From assembly GCA_965219235.1 (NCBI GenBank), contig OZ244721.1, positions 1,984,001 to 2,048,000 of the forward strand: DNA of 64,000 nucleotides. The letters run 5' to 3'. How positions within the stretch are numbered: position 1 is the stretch's first letter; each line of letters starts with the position of its first letter. A program made the translations under genes and the position numbers. Source of the DNA: CBDHCC01 sp965219235. Lineage in GTDB: Bacteria; Pseudomonadota; Alphaproteobacteria; Sphingomonadales; Sphingomonadaceae. The notes beneath the pieces were generated by a model that saw only the letters and a program-made list of their open reading frames with translations, had not been told where the DNA came from and made no database searches. Shown here piece after piece: positions 35,672 to 44,897 of the stretch.

Positions 35672-36613
35672 TCAGCAGGGCTCCAGCACTTCGACTCCGT
35701 CAGGCAGGCCGTCGCGGTCCACGTCCACGCGATAGTCGCTCCAGGCGCGCGCCGGGGGCCAGTTGTGCGTGCGCGGGTCGCCCACGCCATGCGCTTCGCC
35801 CTGATACACGCGGGCGACGGTGACCCGGTCGAACAGCGCCTGCGCCTGGGCGTTGCCGAGCGTGGAGGCGTGGCGGAAGACGACCAGGCGGCGGGTCGCC
35901 ATCTCGCCGCGCGCGGCCGAACGGTCGTGGTCGAACATATTGCAGAGCGCCTCCCAGAGCAGCGCGAGGTCGTCCTCGGAGAAGCCCGTGCCCTTCGCCT
36001 TGTCGCTGGCGAGCGGGGCGGAGACGAAGCCGTGGACGCGGTAAAGGCCATAGGGGACAATGTGCTTGCGGCCCATCGTGCGCCCGCCCTTCGCCTCCGC
36101 ATCAGCCTCCGTGGTAGCGGCCATGCGGGTGATGGAGATTTCCAGCGGCAGGATCGGCTCGACCGAGCGGGCGAAGGCAAACTGCACCGGCCCGCGCACT
36201 TGGCCCGCGTTGACACCCGTGGTCATCACCGCGCCGAAGGTGCGGATGTCCCAAAAGTTGTCGCACATCCATCGGGTCAGCTCACGCGCCTTGGCCTCAT
36301 CCTTCGGTAGCTTCTTCAGCTCGTCGGCCTTGGTCGCGTCCGGCATCACGGCCGCCCAAGCCTTCTTGTGCTGGTTGTTGAGGGTCGCCCCTTCCGTCAT
36401 GTAGATGCGGTGCTCCGGCGTGTCGGGCCGGGCGAGCGCCACATAGTTCCTCACCTTGCGCTTCAGCGCCACGTCGGAGACCAACCCCTGGTTGGTCTCC
36501 GGGTCCAGCCGCGGCAGGTTGCCGGCGTCCGGGTCGCCGTTCGGATTGCCGTTGGAGACGTCGAAGAACAGCACGAACTCGTGCCGGTTCTGAACGGCCG
36601 GGCTGTCAGTCAT
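35672..36613 (-). CDS. cas7c: Type I-C Cascade backbone protein Cas7c (Csd2)
   Basis: This 313-residue protein forms the helical backbone that holds crRNA. It opens with the Csd2 signature RHEFVLFFDVSNGNPNGDPD and continues with GLVSDVALKRKVRNYVAL. The later segment DIRTFGAVMTTGVNAGQVRG and the C-terminal KHIVPYGLYRVHGFVSAPLA are also diagnostic. It overlaps the end of cas8c by eight bases. Confidence 0.97.
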   Translation of the reverse strand: MTDSPAVQNRHEFVLFFDVSNGNPNGDPDAGNLPRLDPETNQGLVSDVALKRKVRNYVALARPDTPEHRIYMTEGATLNNQHKKAWAAVMPDATKADELKKLPKDEAKARELTRWMCDNFWDIRTFGAVMTTGVNAGQVRGPVQFAFARSVEPILPLEISITRMAATTEADAEAKGGRTMGRKHIVPYGLYRVHGFVSAPLASDKAKGTGFSEDDLALLWEALCNMFDHDRSAARGEMATRRLVVFRHASTLGNAQAQALFDRVTVARVYQGEAHGVGDPRTHNWPPARAWSDYRVDVDRDGLPDGVEVLEPC

Positions 36614-38369
36614 TCGTCTGCTCCTCGTCGATGGTCTGCTTCAGTTCGGGTTTGGCGTACTGCGCCTGGCGCTGGTGGTAGTAGCCGATGGCGAAGCCGC
36701 CCTGCGACTGGAGGCCAAGCGAACGCGGCAGGTCAGGGTCCAGCCGGCCGATGATCTCGTCCAGTTCGCGCTCGATCACCACGGCCAGGCCGGGCTTCTC
36801 CTTGCGGACCTTGGCCAGGTGGTTCTGCCCGTTCTTCATGATGAGCGGGAAGACGCCGGCGGGCGTGGCCGACGCCGCGCCGAAATACTTGTCGCGGATG
36901 GTGGCGTTGACGTTGAAGCCCAGGGCGGCGCGCTGGGCGGATTCGTACACGGCGAACAGCCGGCCGAGCTGGTAGCCGGGGTCGGCGTGGGAGGGGTCGA
37001 GGCTCACGGGCGGGATCTCCTGTTGGCGGGGCAGTCGGGCGAGCACGGCGCGGATGACGGCGGCGTGCCAGCCGCCGCCCGGATCGTCGCCCGCGCGCAG
37101 GCGGATGAGGGCGGCAGATAGAAGCGTCAGCGGATAGGGAGTACCGGACAGCACGGCGCGCATGACCTCGCCCGCCAAGGCGTCGGGAATGTTCTCAAAC
37201 TTGCCCATCAGCGCGGTGGTGCGCGCCAGCAGAAGGTTGATCGACGGCCCCGCGCCCCACCCGTGCGGCGGCGGCTCCATCGCCAGATCGTCGCGGTGGC
37301 GCTGGAGTCGTTCGGCAAAGGCCTCCAGCGTGTCGGTGATCCAGTAGCGCACCGACAGCCGCGCGGCGTTGGGAGCGAGGCCGAGAACGTGCATCCGGGT
37401 GCCCGCCGCCAGCCCAGGGTGGATGGTGGCGACCGGCGCGCCGCGCGCGACCTGGCGCAGTTGCTCGGCGAGCTTCGCTGCCTCCGCGGCGTCCGTCACC
37501 TCCATCGAAATGTTGGCCGACAGCCAGTCGTCCGCCGCCTCCGCCGCCGTGGCATCCGATGCGTCGGCCCAGAAGACGGTGGTGGAGTCGCCGATTGGCC
37601 GGCGCACACGGTTCGGCCCGTCGCGGGTCAGAAGCCGGTTGAGCGCCGCGCCGTAGCGGAAGGCGGCGGCCTCGCTTGTCGGCGCGTTCGCGCCCTGCCT
37701 CTGGCCGTAGGACTCAAAGGCGTCGAGGTTGAAGGACACGAGTGACGCGCCAGACGACTGAGCACCCTCCACCCCCTTCACCGTCGGGTGCAGCCGCGCG
37801 GGCGCGCCGCGCTCGCCGGACACGAGGCACAGGATCTCGTCCGTGTCGCCCCCGTCCTCGTCCACCCTCTCCACCAGCGCGCGGGCGGCGGGGCGCTCGT
37901 GCAGGTAGCCCGCGTCGCCCTCGAGCCGGAACAGGACATTCTCGTCCAGCATCTCGTCCGCGTGCTTCAGCGTGTCGTAATGCTCGGGCTGCCAAATTTC
38001 GAGAAAACGCAGGAGCGCCATCAGCCCCGCGTCCCCGGTCTCGACCAGCCGCTCGCAATGGAGGTCGACGAAGGCGGCGTGCTCCTGCTTCGTCCGCTTG
38101 CCCGCGCCCGCCGTCCTGCCCAGAACGTAGGAGGTCTTGTCCCACAGGAAGTTGGGCGCGATGCCGGCGGTCCGCTTCACGCCCGCCGGAACCGCATACT
38201 CCTTCGGCCGCGGCTTCCTGCCGTCGTTGTCGCGCAGGTCGAGCACGTCCAGAGGCTCGCCGTCCGCCCTCAGCACCATGCACCAACCGAACTTCTCCCG
38301 GCTCCAGCCCGGCCGCACCGCGTCGGGCAGCCGGTCGTAATAACGGTCCAGCGCCTGGAGCACGGTCAC
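36606..38369 (-). CDS. cas8c: Type I-C Cascade large subunit Cas8c (Csd1)
   Basis: This 587-residue protein is the PAM-recognising large subunit. Typical Csd1 features are the N-terminal MTVLQALDRYYDRLPDAVRP, then NFLWDKTSYVLG, LVSFNLDAFESYGQRQGANA and the late DKYFGAASATPAGVFPLIMK with AIGYYHQRQA near the end. In the family, a separate small subunit (Cas11c) is translated from an internal start within cas8c, so an unannotated internal start near the 3' end is expected; I could not fix its position. It overlaps cas5c by four bases. Confidence 0.96.
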   Translation of the reverse strand: MTVLQALDRYYDRLPDAVRPGWSREKFGWCMVLRADGEPLDVLDLRDNDGRKPRPKEYAVPAGVKRTAGIAPNFLWDKTSYVLGRTAGAGKRTKQEHAAFVDLHCERLVETGDAGLMALLRFLEIWQPEHYDTLKHADEMLDENVLFRLEGDAGYLHERPAARALVERVDEDGGDTDEILCLVSGERGAPARLHPTVKGVEGAQSSGASLVSFNLDAFESYGQRQGANAPTSEAAAFRYGAALNRLLTRDGPNRVRRPIGDSTTVFWADASDATAAEAADDWLSANISMEVTDAAEAAKLAEQLRQVARGAPVATIHPGLAAGTRMHVLGLAPNAARLSVRYWITDTLEAFAERLQRHRDDLAMEPPPHGWGAGPSINLLLARTTALMGKFENIPDALAGEVMRAVLSGTPYPLTLLSAALIRLRAGDDPGGGWHAAVIRAVLARLPRQQEIPPVSLDPSHADPGYQLGRLFAVYESAQRAALGFNVNATIRDKYFGAASATPAGVFPLIMKNGQNHLAKVRKEKPGLAVVIERELDEIIGRLDPDLPRSLGLQSQGGFAIGYYHQRQAQYAKPELKQTIDEEQTND

Positions 38370-39037
38370 GCCAGCACCCGGTCGCTGTCCGTCGCCGGCA
38401 CGTCCAGCCCGCCGTCCTTCAGCCGCGCCCGGAAGAAGCGCGAGGTGGCACCGCCCTCGAAGTCGATGTCGTAGAGCATCAGTCCCAGGTCGAGGTTGCG
38501 CTGGTCGGCGGGCAGCGTGCTCTCCGGCAGGTCAGCGCCGTCGGGGATCAGCGCGAACTCCGCCGGGAACTCGCGCGTGCCCAGGCAGGGGCGGTGGAAG
38601 CACTGGCCGGCGGCCGCACGGCGGTTGAACATGGAAACGTGTTTGGCGGGCGTGTCCTCCGCCCCGGCGCGCGGCGTCATCGTGAAATGCGCCTCGATGA
38701 CGTAGGCCACGTCGGTGAGCAGCGTGGTCGCGCGCTGCTGACGGTTCTCGTCTACCGCAATGCCCAGCCCCTCCGTCGTCCCCGCCTTCATCGCGCGCTG
38801 GGCGATCGCGGCCGAAGCCTTCGCGCCGACCTCATTGCGGCGAAACGACTGAAAGCGGATGGGCTTCAGCACATGGATGCGGTCGATGTGCCAGCGGATC
38901 GCCGGCTTCCAGTGGATCGCCTCCAGGATGCCCCGCGCAGCGGACGGCGTCGGCACGTCGTAGCTCATCCGCTCGACCTTCAGCTCCGGCCGCGTGAAGC
39001 ACGCCCGCTCACCCCAGACGTGCAGCCGTACCCCCAT
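38366..39037 (-). CDS. cas5c: Type I-C Cas5c, crRNA-processing endonuclease
   Basis: This 223-residue protein, in type I-C systems, cleaves the precursor crRNA in place of Cas6 and stays bound to the 5' handle. It has VRLHVWGERACFTRPELKVE, SYDVPTPSAARGILEAIHWK (the characteristic Cas5 segment), RFQSFRRNEVGAKAS and DENRQQRATTLLTDVAYVIE. No cas6 gene is present nearby, as expected. Confidence 0.96.
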   Translation of the reverse strand: MGVRLHVWGERACFTRPELKVERMSYDVPTPSAARGILEAIHWKPAIRWHIDRIHVLKPIRFQSFRRNEVGAKASAAIAQRAMKAGTTEGLGIAVDENRQQRATTLLTDVAYVIEAHFTMTPRAGAEDTPAKHVSMFNRRAAAGQCFHRPCLGTREFPAEFALIPDGADLPESTLPADQRNLDLGLMLYDIDFEGGATSRFFRARLKDGGLDVPATDSDRVLA

Positions 39038-39100
39038 CGGCGTCTCCCTTCGCCAGCTGTGTTCCTCAACTCTCCCGCCTTGGCAAGTGGCAGCGGTGGG

Positions 39101-41428
39101 TCAGCTCATGATGTTGCTCTCGGCACTCCGATAGGTGGGATCGTCGAGCCTCAACCCCATGCGTTTGTCGTACAGGTCCAGGCTCTCCAGCCGGACGAAG
39201 CGGTCGCCATATTCGTCCGGTCGGATCGCCAGCGCCGCGCCGGTGGCGAGCAGCGCGGCGCGGATCCTGGAGGGCACCGGCACGGTGTATTGCTGCAAGG
39301 TGCGGAGCACGCCGGCGGGCGGGCGCTCGGCCCCGGCCAGCGTGTTCAGCGCCGCCTCCGCCGCGTCGTCATAGGGCACCAGCACCGGGTCCATCGTCTG
39401 CTCGATCAGCCGGAACGCCTGCCCAACGTCCGCGAAGGGGAAGGCGAAGGTGAGGTCGGTGCCCGGTCGGACGCCGTGCTCGATGGCGGGCAGGATCGGG
39501 AAGCGCTCGCCCCCGAGCGTCGCGGCGTCGAGCGCGTCGGCGCCCTTGCGGAAGTAGAGCTCCCGGAAATACGCGCGCACCGCGTCGAGTCCCAGCGGAT
39601 CGTCGCCGCCGCGCAGCACCGGCCCCGCCGCCTCGTAGAACAAGCGCATCGCGCGCGGCACGCCCGCGTCCGCCGGCTCGAACACCACCGTGCGCCCGAT
39701 CGCAAGCCCGCCCTCCCGATTGCAGCGACCCGCCGCCTGGGCGATCGAGTCCAGCCCGGCGGCGGCGCGCCAGACCTCCGGAAAGTCCACGTCCACGCCG
39801 GCCTCGATCAAGCTGGTGGCAACCAGCCGCACCGGGCGCTCGGCCTTCAGGTCGGCGCGCACCTTATCAAGCGCCTTGCGCCGGTGCCGCGCGCACATCA
39901 GCGTCGTCAGGTGCCGCGCGCCCTCCTGCCCCGTGATCGCCTCGTAGAGCGCGCGGGCATGAGCGCGGCTGTTGACGATCGTCAGCATCCGCGGCTGCTC
40001 GGCGAAGCGGGCGACGATCTCCTGGTCGGCCACCGGCTCTCGCCGCCACTCGACATCGACTCGGTGGAGCGCCTCGAAGAGGCCGCGCACGTCGGGGGCC
40101 AACTCGCGCCCGTCGTCCATGGCGAAGCCCGGCACGCCCGGCGGCAGCGCGCCGTCGCACGTGCGCAGCGCCGGCTGGGTGGCGGTGCACAGCACGACGC
40201 TGGCCCCGTAGTTCAGCGCCAGCTCCTCCAGCGCGGCCATGCACGGGCGAAGCAACGGCACGGGCAGCGTCTGCGCCTCGTCCAGCACGATCACGCTGCG
40301 CGCCAGGTTGTGCAGCTTGCGCGCGCGGCTCCGTTTGGCGGTGAACAGGCTCTCGAAGAACTGCACGGCGGTGGTCACGACGACCGGCGCGTCCCAGTTC
40401 TCCGCGTCGCGACGCAGCTTGGCGAGACCCGCGCGCCCCTCCTTCTCGCGGTCGCCGTCGGCGGGCGGCTGGCGGTCGTCCCAGTCGAAGGAGGAGTGGT
40501 GCTCCAGCACCTGATCGTCGCCCAGAATGTCGCGGAAGACGGCCGCCGTCTGCTCAATAATGGAGGTGAAGGGGATGACGTACACGACCCGGCGCAGGCC
40601 GTGCTCGCGCGCGTGCTCCAGCGCAAATTGGAGCGAGGTGAGCGTCTTTCCGCCGCCGGTCGGCACGGTCAGCGTGAAGAGGCCAGGCGGCAGCTGCGCC
40701 TTTGCCACCGCATGGTCGAGCACGCGCGAGCGCAGGCGATTGACGGGCGTGTTGTCCCGGCGATGCCGCGCCATGTGCGCGCGGACGGCGTCCAGGTGGC
40801 GCTCGCCGAGCCGGCCGCCGCGCTCCGGCGCCGGCGCGCCCTCCGCCTCGGCGTAGAACCCCTCCGTCTCCAGCCAGTCCGCGTCGACCAGGCAGGAGAA
40901 CAGCATCCGGGCGAAGAAGGCGAGCTGGAAGTTCGTCGCCAGCGGATTGGGCTCAGGTCGGAACGCGCCGATCTCCGCCACCGTCGGCAGCGCGCCCGCC
41001 GCGTCGCGCCAGCCCTCGTGCGGCTCAATCGGGTAATCTCCCGACAGGCGATGGGCGAGCGAGCCTCCGCCCGCGACGCCGTTCGCCAGCCCGGCGTGGT
41101 GGCCGGCGATGGCGAAGGCGAGGAGCTGGCCCAGCCCGCCATACTGCGCCACCGCTGCGCGCGCGCCCGCTGTGCTGTGGTCCGGCCCCCGCGCCTCGGG
41201 ACTCCGGATATACGTCTGGTATGCCGCAGAGGCCTTGCCGATGTCGTGCAACAATCCCGCCGCGCGCGCTGCCGCTCCCGCTCCAAATGCGTCGGCCATC
41301 CGGCCCGCGAGGTCTCCAACAGCGTGCAAATGGTCCGTCAGCGGCTCCCAGTCCGCCACTCTATGCGGACGCGGTAGCGAGTGGGCGTAGAGATCTTCAG
41401 GCCTATGGATCGCGTCAGACACTCTCAC
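39101..41428 (-). CDS. cas3: CRISPR-associated helicase/nuclease Cas3
   Basis: This 775-residue enzyme degrades Cascade-bound target DNA. The N-terminal HD nuclease has H16, H33, H61-D62 (LLHDIGKAS) and H110-H111 (IAGHHAGLAN). The superfamily 2 helicase has Walker A TVPTGGGKT (K261), the DEAH-box variant IVLDEAQTLP and motif VI QAAGRCNREGG. The start is a GTG at 41426-41428 which overlaps the 3' end of the HigA-like gene by 14 bases; a second GTG two codons later would shorten the overlap. The gene is first in the cas operon. Confidence 0.96.
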   Translation of the reverse strand: MRVSDAIHRPEDLYAHSLPRPHRVADWEPLTDHLHAVGDLAGRMADAFGAGAAARAAGLLHDIGKASAAYQTYIRSPEARGPDHSTAGARAAVAQYGGLGQLLAFAIAGHHAGLANGVAGGGSLAHRLSGDYPIEPHEGWRDAAGALPTVAEIGAFRPEPNPLATNFQLAFFARMLFSCLVDADWLETEGFYAEAEGAPAPERGGRLGERHLDAVRAHMARHRRDNTPVNRLRSRVLDHAVAKAQLPPGLFTLTVPTGGGKTLTSLQFALEHAREHGLRRVVYVIPFTSIIEQTAAVFRDILGDDQVLEHHSSFDWDDRQPPADGDREKEGRAGLAKLRRDAENWDAPVVVTTAVQFFESLFTAKRSRARKLHNLARSVIVLDEAQTLPVPLLRPCMAALEELALNYGASVVLCTATQPALRTCDGALPPGVPGFAMDDGRELAPDVRGLFEALHRVDVEWRREPVADQEIVARFAEQPRMLTIVNSRAHARALYEAITGQEGARHLTTLMCARHRRKALDKVRADLKAERPVRLVATSLIEAGVDVDFPEVWRAAAGLDSIAQAAGRCNREGGLAIGRTVVFEPADAGVPRAMRLFYEAAGPVLRGGDDPLGLDAVRAYFRELYFRKGADALDAATLGGERFPILPAIEHGVRPGTDLTFAFPFADVGQAFRLIEQTMDPVLVPYDDAAEAALNTLAGAERPPAGVLRTLQQYTVPVPSRIRAALLATGAALAIRPDEYGDRFVRLESLDLYDKRMGLRLDDPTYRSAESNIMS

Positions 41429-41741
41429 CCACCCCCGTCAGATGCAGCACGCCCTTTCCTGGTAGCTCCACCCGCAGCTCCAATGATCCACCCGCAGCCT
41501 CCACGAACCGCCGCAGCGTCGAGAGGTACAGGTCCGTCTGCTTCTCGATCTTGTGGACCGAGGGCTGCTTGATGCCGAGGGTTTGGGCGATCTGTTCCTG
41601 GCTGCGTTCGGCGAGTTGGCGGAAGGCTTTCAGGCCCTCGACCTCCGCGATCAGGTCGGTCGAGCGGGCCTCGACCTTGGCGCGGCGCTCGGCCGGCAGG
41701 GCGTCCATCAACTCTTCGAGGGTACGGGTCATCGTGGTCAC
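41415..41741 (-). CDS. higA: HigA-like antitoxin (Xre family)
   Basis: This 108-residue protein has a Cro/C1 helix-turn-helix around FRQLAERSQEQIAQTLGIKQ and PSVHKIEKQTDLYLSTLRRF, and ends with VEAAGGSLELRVELPGKG, a pattern typical of HigA-type antitoxins. It follows the toxin gene with a four-base overlap (toxin first, as in higBA) and overlaps cas3 at its 3' end. It probably binds the two palindromes upstream of higB and so may set the expression of both the toxin-antitoxin pair and the cas genes. Confidence 0.88.
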   Translation of the reverse strand: MTTMTRTLEELMDALPAERRAKVEARSTDLIAEVEGLKAFRQLAERSQEQIAQTLGIKQPSVHKIEKQTDLYLSTLRRFVEAAGGSLELRVELPGKGVLHLTGVGESV

Positions 41742-42100
41742 TCCTTCTTCCCGGCGATCGTCGCCAGATGGTCGTCGTAGCGCCGGTCGGCTTTGGCGAT
41801 CAGCGCCTTGTGGAAGCGCTTCTGTGCCGCTCCAGTCTTGTCACCGGCCACCAGCACGATGGCTTGGCGTTCCGGGTCAAAGGCGAAGGCGGTTCGCCAG
41901 ACGCCTCCGACGGCGGTGAAGCGCAGTTCCTTCATGTTCGCGTGGCGCGAGCCCGACAGCGTGTCAGCATGAGGGCGGCCCAATTGCGGGCCGACCACCT
42001 TCAGCAGGTTGAGCATAGCTAGCAACTCGTCCTGGACCGCCGCCTCCATGTCGTCGAACTCGGTCGCAAACGCATCGTGAAGCGCAACTTTCCAGTTCAT
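41738..42100 (-). CDS. higB: HigB-like toxin (RelE/Gp49 family)
   Basis: This 120-residue protein of the RelE-superfamily (Gp49/DUF891) is probably a ribosome-dependent mRNA interferase. Segments VQDELLAMLNLLKVVGPQLG, GSRHANMKELRFTAVGGVWR and AFAFDPERQAIVLVAGDKTG are the family core, with the basic catalytic groove residues (K, R, R) present. It is the first gene after the operator region and precedes its antitoxin. Confidence 0.9.
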   Translation of the reverse strand: MNWKVALHDAFATEFDDMEAAVQDELLAMLNLLKVVGPQLGRPHADTLSGSRHANMKELRFTAVGGVWRTAFAFDPERQAIVLVAGDKTGAAQKRFHKALIAKADRRYDDHLATIAGKKE

Positions 42101-42110
42101 GGGATTTGCT

Positions 42111-42151
42111 ATAGCCTAAGAGCTATGTCATGTCTATAGCTTAAAGGCTAT
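42111..42151 (-). promoter_or_regulatory. Twin operators before higBA-cas
   Basis: Two inverted repeats of the form ATAGC-N6-GCTAT lie at 42111-42126 and 42136-42151, spaced 25 bases start to start, ten bases before the higB ATG. The two copies differ only in their six-base centres. Their position covers the expected promoter, so they are likely HigA binding sites. Confidence 0.7.
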
Positions 42152-42329
42152 GGCGGGTCGCCAAGTCGAGCCTGATACCTGGACCGTTGCGCGTCGCATG
42201 ATTCGGACGGTCAGCCCTGGACGCGGGCGCGCAGACATGGATAAGCCGTAAGTCCGGTGGGAACGGTTGTGGGGCTGGCGACGAAAGTCGAACAAGACCG
42301 CTAATCGAAACAGAGGGTTACGCTGGAAT

Positions 42330-43050
42330 ACCGGCAACCCACCCTTCCGCCGCCTCGGAACAAAGATGGGCACTGCGCCCGCCGCCGTTCCTCCATCGGC
42401 CGCTGCAAGCGTCCGCAGCAGGTCGCTCTTCGATCCCATGATGCGGACCTCGCCGTCGTTGACCTCGACGCGCTGGGCGAGCGCGCGGAGATGGTCGCGG
42501 CGGTAGCCGCCGCCGACGAGCCTGATGCGCTGGCGGGTGGTCTGCGCGAATTTGGCGAGCATCGGCGCGGTGATCGCCTTCTGGCCTGCGCTTTCGAGCA
42601 TGGCTGAGGCGCGGTCGGCATCGACGCGGGACTGGTCGCGTGTGGCCTTGAGGCTGGCGATACGGTCCTTGAGGTCCGGGTCGTCGAGGTCGGCGACGCC
42701 GCTCTCGATGGCGTCGTAAAGGCGCTTGAGGCGAAGGTCGGTCTCTGTCGCGCGCTTGTTCAGCTCGGCGATGTGGTCGGGGCGGCGCTCGGTGCGCTCC
42801 TGTCGTCGGTCGAGGACGGTGGCCAGCACCTCTTCGAGTCTGGTGGGGTCGAGCAGCCGGTCCTCCAGATGCCCGGCGACCAGTGGGTCCAGCTTCTCCA
42901 TTGGGACCGTCATGCCAGCGCAAGCGGCGGCCCCTGCCGGGCCTTGGTAGAGCAGGTGTAGTAGCGATAGCGCCCGTCCTTGCCCGCGCGGATGGTCCTC
43001 GCTCCACCGCGCTTGGCGCAATGAATGGCCGGTAAGAAGGGTGGGACCGC
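42330..43050 (-). pseudogene. Serine recombinase C-terminal fragment, frameshifted
   Basis: The zinc-ribbon part (HCAK-R-GGA, TIRAGKDGRYRYYTCSTKAR) lies in one frame and the coiled-coil/C-terminal part (CAGMTVPMEKLDPLVAGHLE, RIRLVGGGYRRDHLRALAQR, RIMGSKSDLLRTLAAA) in another; the break is near 42915. One of the zinc-binding cysteines is Arg. The catalytic N-terminal serine domain is missing altogether. This is a decayed remnant of a large serine integrase. Confidence 0.85.
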
Positions 43051-43461
43051 CCACCACCAGCGGATTGGCGACGACCTGCAGAGTCGTGATCCCGATCGCC
43101 AGAACGAAAGCGCCGCCAAAATCGGCGGATACATGTTTAGCGCGGCAGCCGGCCACATCAGAAGACAGCCCACGATCATAGTCGCAAGCGCCAAAAGGAT
43201 GGTCCCAACCGAGCCGATGCGATTGCCAATGGACGCCGCAGGCAATGACATCAGGCCGTAGCCGAGGAAGAACACCAGCTGCGTCGTCAAGGCTCCGGTG
43301 TAGCTGAGGCTGAAGGCTACGCGCAGCGTTACGATCAATGGATCGTTGTTCGACGCAATGAAGCCCCAGCTGAAGAACAACGAGGTGACCGACGCCAAGG
43401 CAACCGTTCGGCGCGCGACACCTTCACCTCCCCTTCCGCCAGCGGAACGTCGCAGCGGCAT
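43040..43461 (-). pseudogene. 5' half of a FucP-type MFS sugar transporter, interrupted
   Basis: The N-terminal half of a fucose/glucose/galactose permease-type transporter is readable: VTSLFFSWGFIASNNDPLIV, then TTQLVFFLGYGLMSLPAASI and GTILLALATMIVGCLL. Near 43107-43110 a run of A (T on the coding strand) is one base short and the protein continues in the next frame (FVLAIGITTLQVVANPLVV). It is then abruptly replaced by recombinase sequence. The start overlaps the GH30 gene by 38 bases, so it was the downstream gene of the glycan operon. It cannot make a working transporter. Confidence 0.85.
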
Positions 43462-44878
43462 GGCCCGGCATACGATAGGCGAACCGCCCGTCCGGCGATG
43501 CCACTACGAACTCGCTTGCATCGTCGCTCGTGTTGAATGCGAGCAGCACTCGCGAACCGTCGGGGTTAAGGAAGGCGACCGTCTCGATTCCCGCCACCGG
43601 GCTGCTCGACGCGATCCGTCGCGCACCCCGGCGGACGAAGCGGCTGAGATGGCCGAGCGCGTAATATTCCGGGTTGCGCGTCACCTCGCCCGTTTTGCTG
43701 TCGATGGTGACGACCCCCCGGCAATCCTTGCATCCGCCCAGATGGGGGCCGTGCGCCTCGTCGAGCGCGAGGTTCCACAACAGCACGCCCCGCGCCCAGT
43801 TGCGGGTCGTGCCGATGATCAGGTTGCGCATCATCCAGGGCCAGGCCTCGGGCCAGGCCGCCGACCATTCACCACCCGAACACTCTGTGAAGAACACGTC
43901 CTTGTCAGGATGCTCGTCGCGAACGAGGCCTTGCGCGGCGACGTCCCCGTCATAGCAGTGCCAGGCGATCCCGGCGATGTGGCGGGCCGCCGCGGCGTCG
44001 GCCAGCACATCGAGCGGCTGTGCGGGCTGGTCCCAGTTGTGATCCCATTCGAGAATCCGGGTTGTCAGTCCGGCCCGCTTGAACTCGGGACCGACATGGT
44101 CGCCGATGATCCGCGCGCGCTGGGCGGGGCTGAGCTTCATGCCTGGATAGCTGTCGGGCTCGAAGTCGGGTTCGTTCTGGATGCTGAGGTAATCCACCCG
44201 CACGCCCTCCCCGGCGAAGGCCTGGACCGTGCGGCGGAGATAGGCGGCGAAGGGGGCGTAGGCTTCGGCGCGCAGCGTTCCCTGGATGAGCGAATCGTTG
44301 CTCTTCATCCAACCCGGCGCGCTCCAGGGCGACGCCATCACCGCCAGTTCGGGGTTGATCGCGAGCGCCGCGCGGACCGTCGGCAGCACGTCGCGGCGCG
44401 CGGGTGCGATCGAGAAGCGGCCGAGCGTGGGGTCCGTCTCGCCCTGCGGCATGTCGTCGTAGCTGTAATGGCTTTGCGAGAAGTCGGACGCGCCGATGGT
44501 CACGCGGGTGAAGCCCAGCCGGATGCCGGGCGCCGGTCCGAACAGATCCCGCAGCAGCGCCGTCCGCCGCTCCGGGGTCAACGCGTGCTGGATCAGCGCG
44601 GCCGAGGCGTCGGTGACGGCCGCTCCGAAGCCCACGATCGTCTGATAGCGCTGTGTGGGATCGACCTGGATCGTGACCTCCGACGCTCCGCCGGCGGCGA
44701 ACGTCAGCGGGGGTTGTTCGGCGAGCAGGGCGGCGCGGTCCTGCGTCGTCAGCCAGACCGACACCTGCGGGCTCGCCATCCCGCTGCGCGCCGGATCGGT
44801 GGTCGCACAGCCGACAAGCAGCAATGCGCAAAGCACTGCGGCGACGGCGCTCTTCAGTCCGGATCCACGATACGGCAT
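43424..44878 (-). CDS. GH30-family glycoside hydrolase lipoprotein
   Basis: This 484-residue enzyme has a lipoprotein signal (ALLLVGC, C24). The GH30 (beta-glucosylceramidase-like) barrel has the acid/base Glu in SIQNEPDFEPDSYPG (E236) and the nucleophile Glu in DVFFTECSGGEWS (E332). IVGFGAAVTDASAALI and MASPWSAPGWMKSND are family hallmarks, and a C-terminal beta domain completes it. Bacterial relatives hydrolyse beta-1,6-glucans, beta-glucosides or related linkages; the exact substrate is not settled by motifs. It lies downstream of the DUF6445 gene and upstream of the broken transporter. Confidence 0.92.
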   Translation of the reverse strand: MPYRGSGLKSAVAAVLCALLLVGCATTDPARSGMASPQVSVWLTTQDRAALLAEQPPLTFAAGGASEVTIQVDPTQRYQTIVGFGAAVTDASAALIQHALTPERRTALLRDLFGPAPGIRLGFTRVTIGASDFSQSHYSYDDMPQGETDPTLGRFSIAPARRDVLPTVRAALAINPELAVMASPWSAPGWMKSNDSLIQGTLRAEAYAPFAAYLRRTVQAFAGEGVRVDYLSIQNEPDFEPDSYPGMKLSPAQRARIIGDHVGPEFKRAGLTTRILEWDHNWDQPAQPLDVLADAAAARHIAGIAWHCYDGDVAAQGLVRDEHPDKDVFFTECSGGEWSAAWPEAWPWMMRNLIIGTTRNWARGVLLWNLALDEAHGPHLGGCKDCRGVVTIDSKTGEVTRNPEYYALGHLSRFVRRGARRIASSSPVAGIETVAFLNPDGSRVLLAFNTSDDASEFVVASPDGRFAYRMPGHAAATFRWRKGR

Positions 44879-44897
44879 CGGTCCTCTCCCCCTTGTG

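Noticed and set aside
37742..41377. Plus-strand frame of 1211 codons across cas8c to cas3
   Set aside because: It is antisense to confirmed cas genes with the same composition bias; there is no recognisable domain.
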